Below are positions 34,487 to 35,883 of a stretch of 35,883 nucleotides of DNA, one piece after another; within the stretch, counting starts at the first letter, position 1; each line of letters opens with the position of its first letter. The stretch spans positions 1-35,883 of the IMG/VR virus record IMGVR_UViG_3300032249_000985; one strand, given 5' to 3'. The notes beneath the pieces were generated by a model. That model worked only from the letters and a program-made list of their open reading frames with translations, searched no databases and was not told the origin of the DNA. Both the position numbers and the translations under genes were made by a program. Source of the stretch: a virus.

Positions 34487-34515
34487 ATCATACATCATTA
34501 TCTATACTCTGTCAA
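34487..34515 (-). promoter_or_regulatory. Sigma70-type promoter for the glycosyltransferase
   Basis: Minus-strand TTGACA (34515-34510), a 17-base spacer and TATGAT (34492-34487) give a near-perfect host-type promoter. The -35 box overlaps the TGA stop codon of the AbrB-like gene. The predicted leader is only about 15-17 bases with a weak ribosome site. Confidence 0.75.
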
Positions 34516-34688
34516 TCTTCTTTTTTTTCGGTTAATACTAAGTCTGTTCCCTCTAGAGAAAAGTTTATCTCACTATCCTCATACCAAGAAAGTTCATTCA
34601 CAATCCATTCGGGTATTACAACATAATACTCACCAGTAATCGGATCGACTTGTAGAGACTCAAAATTTTTGCCGGAATTTTTTTTCAT
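34512..34688 (-). CDS. AbrB/MazE-fold small protein, putative transcription regulator
   Basis: Read by hand: 58 residues, MKKNSGKNFESLQVDPITG, then EYYVVIPEWIVNELSWYED, SEINFSLEGTDLVLTEKKED. The order of a short strand, G-E-Y-Y-V-V-I-P, a helix (EWIVNELSWYE), G/S-x-E-I-N-F-S and a final strand D-L-V-L-T-E is the swapped-hairpin AbrB/SpoVT/MazE fold; these act as dimeric DNA-binding regulators or antitoxins. No toxin gene is adjacent, so a regulator is more likely. It has a late promoter set in a 6-bp inverted repeat, and the downstream glycosyltransferase promoter overlaps its stop codon. The ATG has no clear Shine-Dalgarno. Autoregulation is an attractive inference. Confidence 0.78.
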   Translation of the reverse strand: MKKNSGKNFESLQVDPITGEYYVVIPEWIVNELSWYEDSEINFSLEGTDLVLTEKKED

Positions 34689-34697
34689 TTTAAGTAT

Positions 34698-34723
34698 TAT
34701 AATTTACCTTTTTCAAAATTATA
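34698..34723 (-). repeat. AT-rich inverted repeat in the AbrB-like gene leader
   Basis: On the minus strand TATAATTT and AAATTATA are perfect 8-base arms around a 10-base spacer that contains AAAAAGG. The stem would be weak because it is all A-T, and such repeats arise by chance in AT-rich sequence. It lies between the late promoter and the ATG. Confidence 0.35.
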
Positions 34724-34746
34724 TAGTCTCGGCAATTTTTTGAGTG

Positions 34747-34768
34747 AATCGATATTTATAGGTCGATT
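34747..34768 (-). promoter_or_regulatory. Late promoter framed by an inverted repeat, ahead of the AbrB-like gene
   Basis: Minus-strand CTATAAATA contains a perfect late box at 34760-34753. It is flanked by AATCGA and TCGATT, exact 6-bp inverted arms ten bases apart, so the box sits inside a symmetrical site. The leader to the ATG is about 65 bases. The arrangement looks like an operator over a promoter. Confidence 0.65.
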
Positions 34769-34884
34769 TGGGTCAGTTGTAGGTTAGGGTAGTGATGGGT
34801 TTTTAAACACGGGGGCACGGGGGGGCAACGACCGCACCGGGGGCACTGCTGATTCACGAACGAATAGGGTGCCCATAGCACGAA

Positions 34885-34908
34885 CCCCCCACCCCGAAGG
34901 GCAGGGGG
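34885..34908 (-). terminator. GC-rich hairpin after the 88-residue gene
   Basis: Minus strand: CCCCC, TG, CCC, a TTCG loop, GGG, T, then GGGGGG followed by TT. The UUCG tetraloop and uninterrupted G-C pairs make it very stable. It starts 11 bases after the stop codon. It shares its plan with the hairpin at 35544-35567. There is no long T-run, so termination is likely but unproven. Confidence 0.6.
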
Positions 34909-34919
34909 CAGGGAGTGCA

Positions 34920-35186
34920 TCATGCCGGGCAGGAGATCCGACCTGCCTCTGGGTTGCAATAGTAACGGTGACCGGGACCGACCCACCCCTGCCATGAGGT
35001 GTGCAGGTCTGCCAACTCAGCAGCAGGCAGACCATCATCCTGCCATCCACGGGTATGGGTGTTTGCCTGACCTTTGCCCGGTTCCACCAATTCGGTTCCG
35101 TTCCATTTGGGAAGGTTGCTCACCTTGGTTCCGATCCATACGGTCTGACGGGTCACGAGGTCTGATGCTTGATTGTAGAGTGCCAT
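34920..35186 (-). CDS. 88-residue hypothetical phage protein in the GC-rich stretch
   Basis: 88 residues beginning MALYNQASDLVTRQTVWIG, then NLPKWNGTELVEPGKGQANTH in part, TRGWQDDGLPAAELADLH and ending GHRYYCNPEAGRISCPA. The balanced composition, with Trp in regular spacing and no low complexity, argues for a real gene rather than a GC-rich shadow; I cannot name a family. I chose the ATG at 35186 over an in-frame GTG at 35222 because a conserved leader (GAACCAAACGACC) and a -10 box (TACAAT) lie between the two and would otherwise be coding. There is no Shine-Dalgarno. Codon use is GC-rich, unlike the structural genes downstream. Confidence 0.65.
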   Translation of the reverse strand: MALYNQASDLVTRQTVWIGTKVSNLPKWNGTELVEPGKGQANTHTRGWQDDGLPAAELADLHTSWQGWVGPGHRYYCNPEAGRISCPA

Positions 35187-35193
35187 GAGGTGG

Positions 35194-35218
35194 GGTCGTT
35201 TGGTTCGGTTTAATTGTA
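35194..35218 (-). promoter_or_regulatory. Promoter plus shared leader, 88-residue gene
   Basis: Minus-strand TGC-TACAAT (an extended -10) at 35218-35213, six bases, then GAACCAAACGACC at 35206-35194, seven bases before the ATG. The 13-base leader is identical to that of the 87-residue gene, and the spacing to the -10-like box is the same. No -35 box is visible, as allowed for extended -10 promoters. Confidence 0.5.
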
Positions 35219-35226
35219 GCACGGTG

Positions 35227-35241
35227 AGGGGGCAACCCCCT
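35227..35241 (-). terminator. GC-rich hairpin overlapping the stop of the 87-residue gene
   Basis: Minus-strand AGGGGG, a TTG loop and CCCCCT form a 6-bp stem that begins in the last two bases of the TAG stop codon. It ends nine bases before the next -10 box. It lacks a T-run. The GGGGGTTGCC portion is shared with the hairpin region upstream of the 87-residue gene. Confidence 0.45.
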
Positions 35242-35503
35242 AGAGGTCTGCCATCATCTCAACCATCTCTGCCTCATCGATTGCGGGGTCGTTCCACTTC
35301 ACCCCGTCGCGGGTCTGACCCAGCATCCGTCCGATCTGCCCATCCGTCATGCAACGGACGAATTTTGCCCATGGGGTCTCATTGGTGCCGCAGTACTCAA
35401 CACATGCCTTAGCAGTATTGTAGAGAAACTCATCGTTGCCAATCCAGAGGGCAGCATTCCAGGTCTGGTAATTTGCCCAACCGTTGTAGGTGTTGCTGGT
35501 CAT
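35240..35503 (-). CDS. 87-residue phage protein, N-G-W-x-N-Y-x-T-W type
   Basis: 87 residues. The N-terminus MTSNTYNGWANYQTWNAALW, then IGNDEFLYNTAKACVEY, belongs to a family of short phage proteins whose signature is Y-N-G-W-x-N-Y-x-T-W, common in marine cyanophages and other phages; function unknown. The middle and end (TPWAKFVRCMTDGQIGRML, TRDGVKWNDPAIDEAEM) keep the W-D-P-like motif seen in cyanophage relatives. No Shine-Dalgarno precedes the ATG; instead there is a C-run and the shared GAACCAAACGACC leader. The gene is GC-rich in contrast with the structural operon. Confidence 0.82.
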   Translation of the reverse strand: MTSNTYNGWANYQTWNAALWIGNDEFLYNTAKACVEYCGTNETPWAKFVRCMTDGQIGRMLGQTRDGVKWNDPAIDEAEMVEMMADL

Positions 35504-35511
35504 GGGGGGGA

Positions 35512-35536
35512 GGTCGTTTGGTTCTTACGTATCCTA
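35512..35536 (-). promoter_or_regulatory. Promoter-like box plus shared leader, 87-residue gene
   Basis: Minus-strand TAGGAT at 35536-35531, six bases, then GAACCAAACGACC at 35524-35512, eight bases before the ATG. Same order and spacing as at 35194-35218. The hexamer is a poorer -10 match; the case rests on the repetition. Confidence 0.42.
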
Positions 35537-35543
35537 CAGGCAA

Positions 35544-35567
35544 CCCCCCACCGAATCCGGCAGGGGG
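35544..35567 (-). terminator. GC-rich hairpin after the 38-residue gene
   Basis: Minus strand: CCCCC, TG, CCG, a GATT loop, CGG, T, GGGGGG then TT. The layout, including the TG/T internal bulge, matches the hairpin at 34885-34908 with a different loop. It begins 11 bases after the stop codon at 35579, the same distance as the other copy. Confidence 0.6.
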
Positions 35568-35578
35568 TGGACACTTGC

Positions 35579-35695
35579 TCAACTGTCCTGATCTGCCCCC
35601 TGTTGGTCATCAGATGCGATAGACTCCAGGATGCTCAGCAATTCATTACCATTGCTGGCACGATTGAGCAGGGCAGATGCAATTTCAAAGGTCAT
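35579..35695 (-). CDS. 38-residue small phage protein
   Basis: Read by hand: MTFEIASALLNRASNGNEL, then LSILESIASDDQQGADQDS. It is a single predicted helical unit, ALLNRAxxGNELLxILxxI, followed by an acidic tail. I associate MTFExAxALLNRAxxGxELLxIL with tiny conserved cyanophage proteins of unknown role. No Shine-Dalgarno is clear before the ATG. Its stop is followed 11 bases later by a stable hairpin, consistent with an independent gene. The shortness keeps confidence moderate. Confidence 0.6.
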   Translation of the reverse strand: MTFEIASALLNRASNGNELLSILESIASDDQQGADQDS

Positions 35696-35761
35696 GAGTT
35701 AGTGTTAGATAGTGTGGTTTGAGTGAGGGTGTCTTTAGAGCGCATCCCATTCTCTTTGATG

Positions 35762-35881
35762 TTATGCCAGACGCATGGAGGAGAAGAAGGGAACAGTTGC
35801 AATACCGTTGCCAGTCTTAAGATTAACAAACCAAGTCCACTGCTTTTGGAATACACATTCACCGGGCAATCCGTGCCCCTG
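35762..35881 (-). CDS. C-terminal end of a hypothetical phage protein (partial)
   Basis: The last 39 residues of a gene that enters from the right edge: QGHGLPGECVFQKQWTWF, then VNLKTGNGIATVPFFSSMR and LA before the TAA. The reading frame was chosen because of the three available minus-strand frames this one gives balanced, aromatic-rich sequence and a stop in a sensible place; a second frame is closed early. Family and function cannot be judged from the tail alone. The 65 bases between its stop and the next ATG hold no obvious terminator. Confidence 0.5.
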   Translation of the reverse strand, partial: QGHGLPGECVFQKQWTWFVNLKTGNGIATVPFFSSMRLA

Positions 35882-35883
35882 AA

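Noticed and set aside
34512-34688. AbrB/MazE-like protein considered as the antitoxin of a toxin-antitoxin pair.
   Set aside because: No small toxin-like gene lies beside it; neighbours are a glycosyltransferase and GC-rich small phage genes.
34756-34857. A 33-codon frame from a GTG with a CPRCGRCPPVPPC zinc-finger-like cluster on the minus strand.
   Set aside because: No ribosome site, the Cys and Pro come from C-runs in GC-rich DNA, and the stop overlaps the late promoter of the AbrB-like gene. It would be worth reviving only if relatives conserve it.
35187-35222. GTG start for the 88-residue protein, adding 12 residues.
   Set aside because: The added stretch is the -10 box and the leader shared with the neighbouring gene, so it is more likely untranslated.

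Overview
The window reads as part of a T4-like cyanomyovirus genome (a marine Prochlorococcus or Synechococcus phage). The basis is a T4-order block of baseplate, neck, tail-completion and terminase genes, AT-rich composition, T4-type late promoters (TATAAATA) in front of transcription units, and an S-adenosylmethionine decarboxylase gene (speD), a typical cyanomyovirus auxiliary metabolic gene. Every supported gene lies on the minus strand, so transcription runs from high to low coordinates; the plus-strand frames are shadows.

Region by region, in transcription order. (1) 35883-34885: a GC-rich stretch of about 1.1 kb with four small phage-type genes, separated by look-alike GC-rich hairpins; two of the genes share the same -10/leader arrangement. 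(2) 34768-33374: an AbrB/MazE-fold small protein behind a late promoter framed by an inverted repeat, then a glycosyltransferase with a host sigma70-type promoter and a palindrome at its expected transcription start, then two small conserved-looking proteins, closed by a clear intrinsic terminator. (3) 33371-32753: speD with its own late-type promoter, and a 58-residue protein whose ribosome binding site abuts a perfect 8-bp hairpin. (4) 32751-8996: a late promoter followed by gp25, gp6, a 4107-residue protein in the gp7 position, gp8 (with its own late promoter), a 2381-residue DUF4815-type protein, and two small genes. (5) 8994-4688: another late promoter, two small virion proteins, then gp13, gp14, gp15 and gp16. 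(6) 4675-195: three large genes inserted between the terminase small and large subunits: a multi-domain 564-residue protein, a 290-residue coiled-coil/fibre-type protein and a 634-residue repeat-bearing surface-type protein. (7) 189-1: the first 63 residues of gp17.

Together regions 4-7 build the baseplate, neck and DNA packaging motor. Most of the extra coding capacity relative to T4 is in low-complexity beta-rich decoration modules (G-x-G-Y repeats, a YHYH-like domain, a dockerin-like EF-hand pair), probably exposed parts of the virion. There are no tRNAs, rRNAs, CRISPR arrays, insertion sequences or homing endonucleases that I can see. Gene names follow the T4 scheme and rest on protein pattern recognition and gene order, not on a database search.
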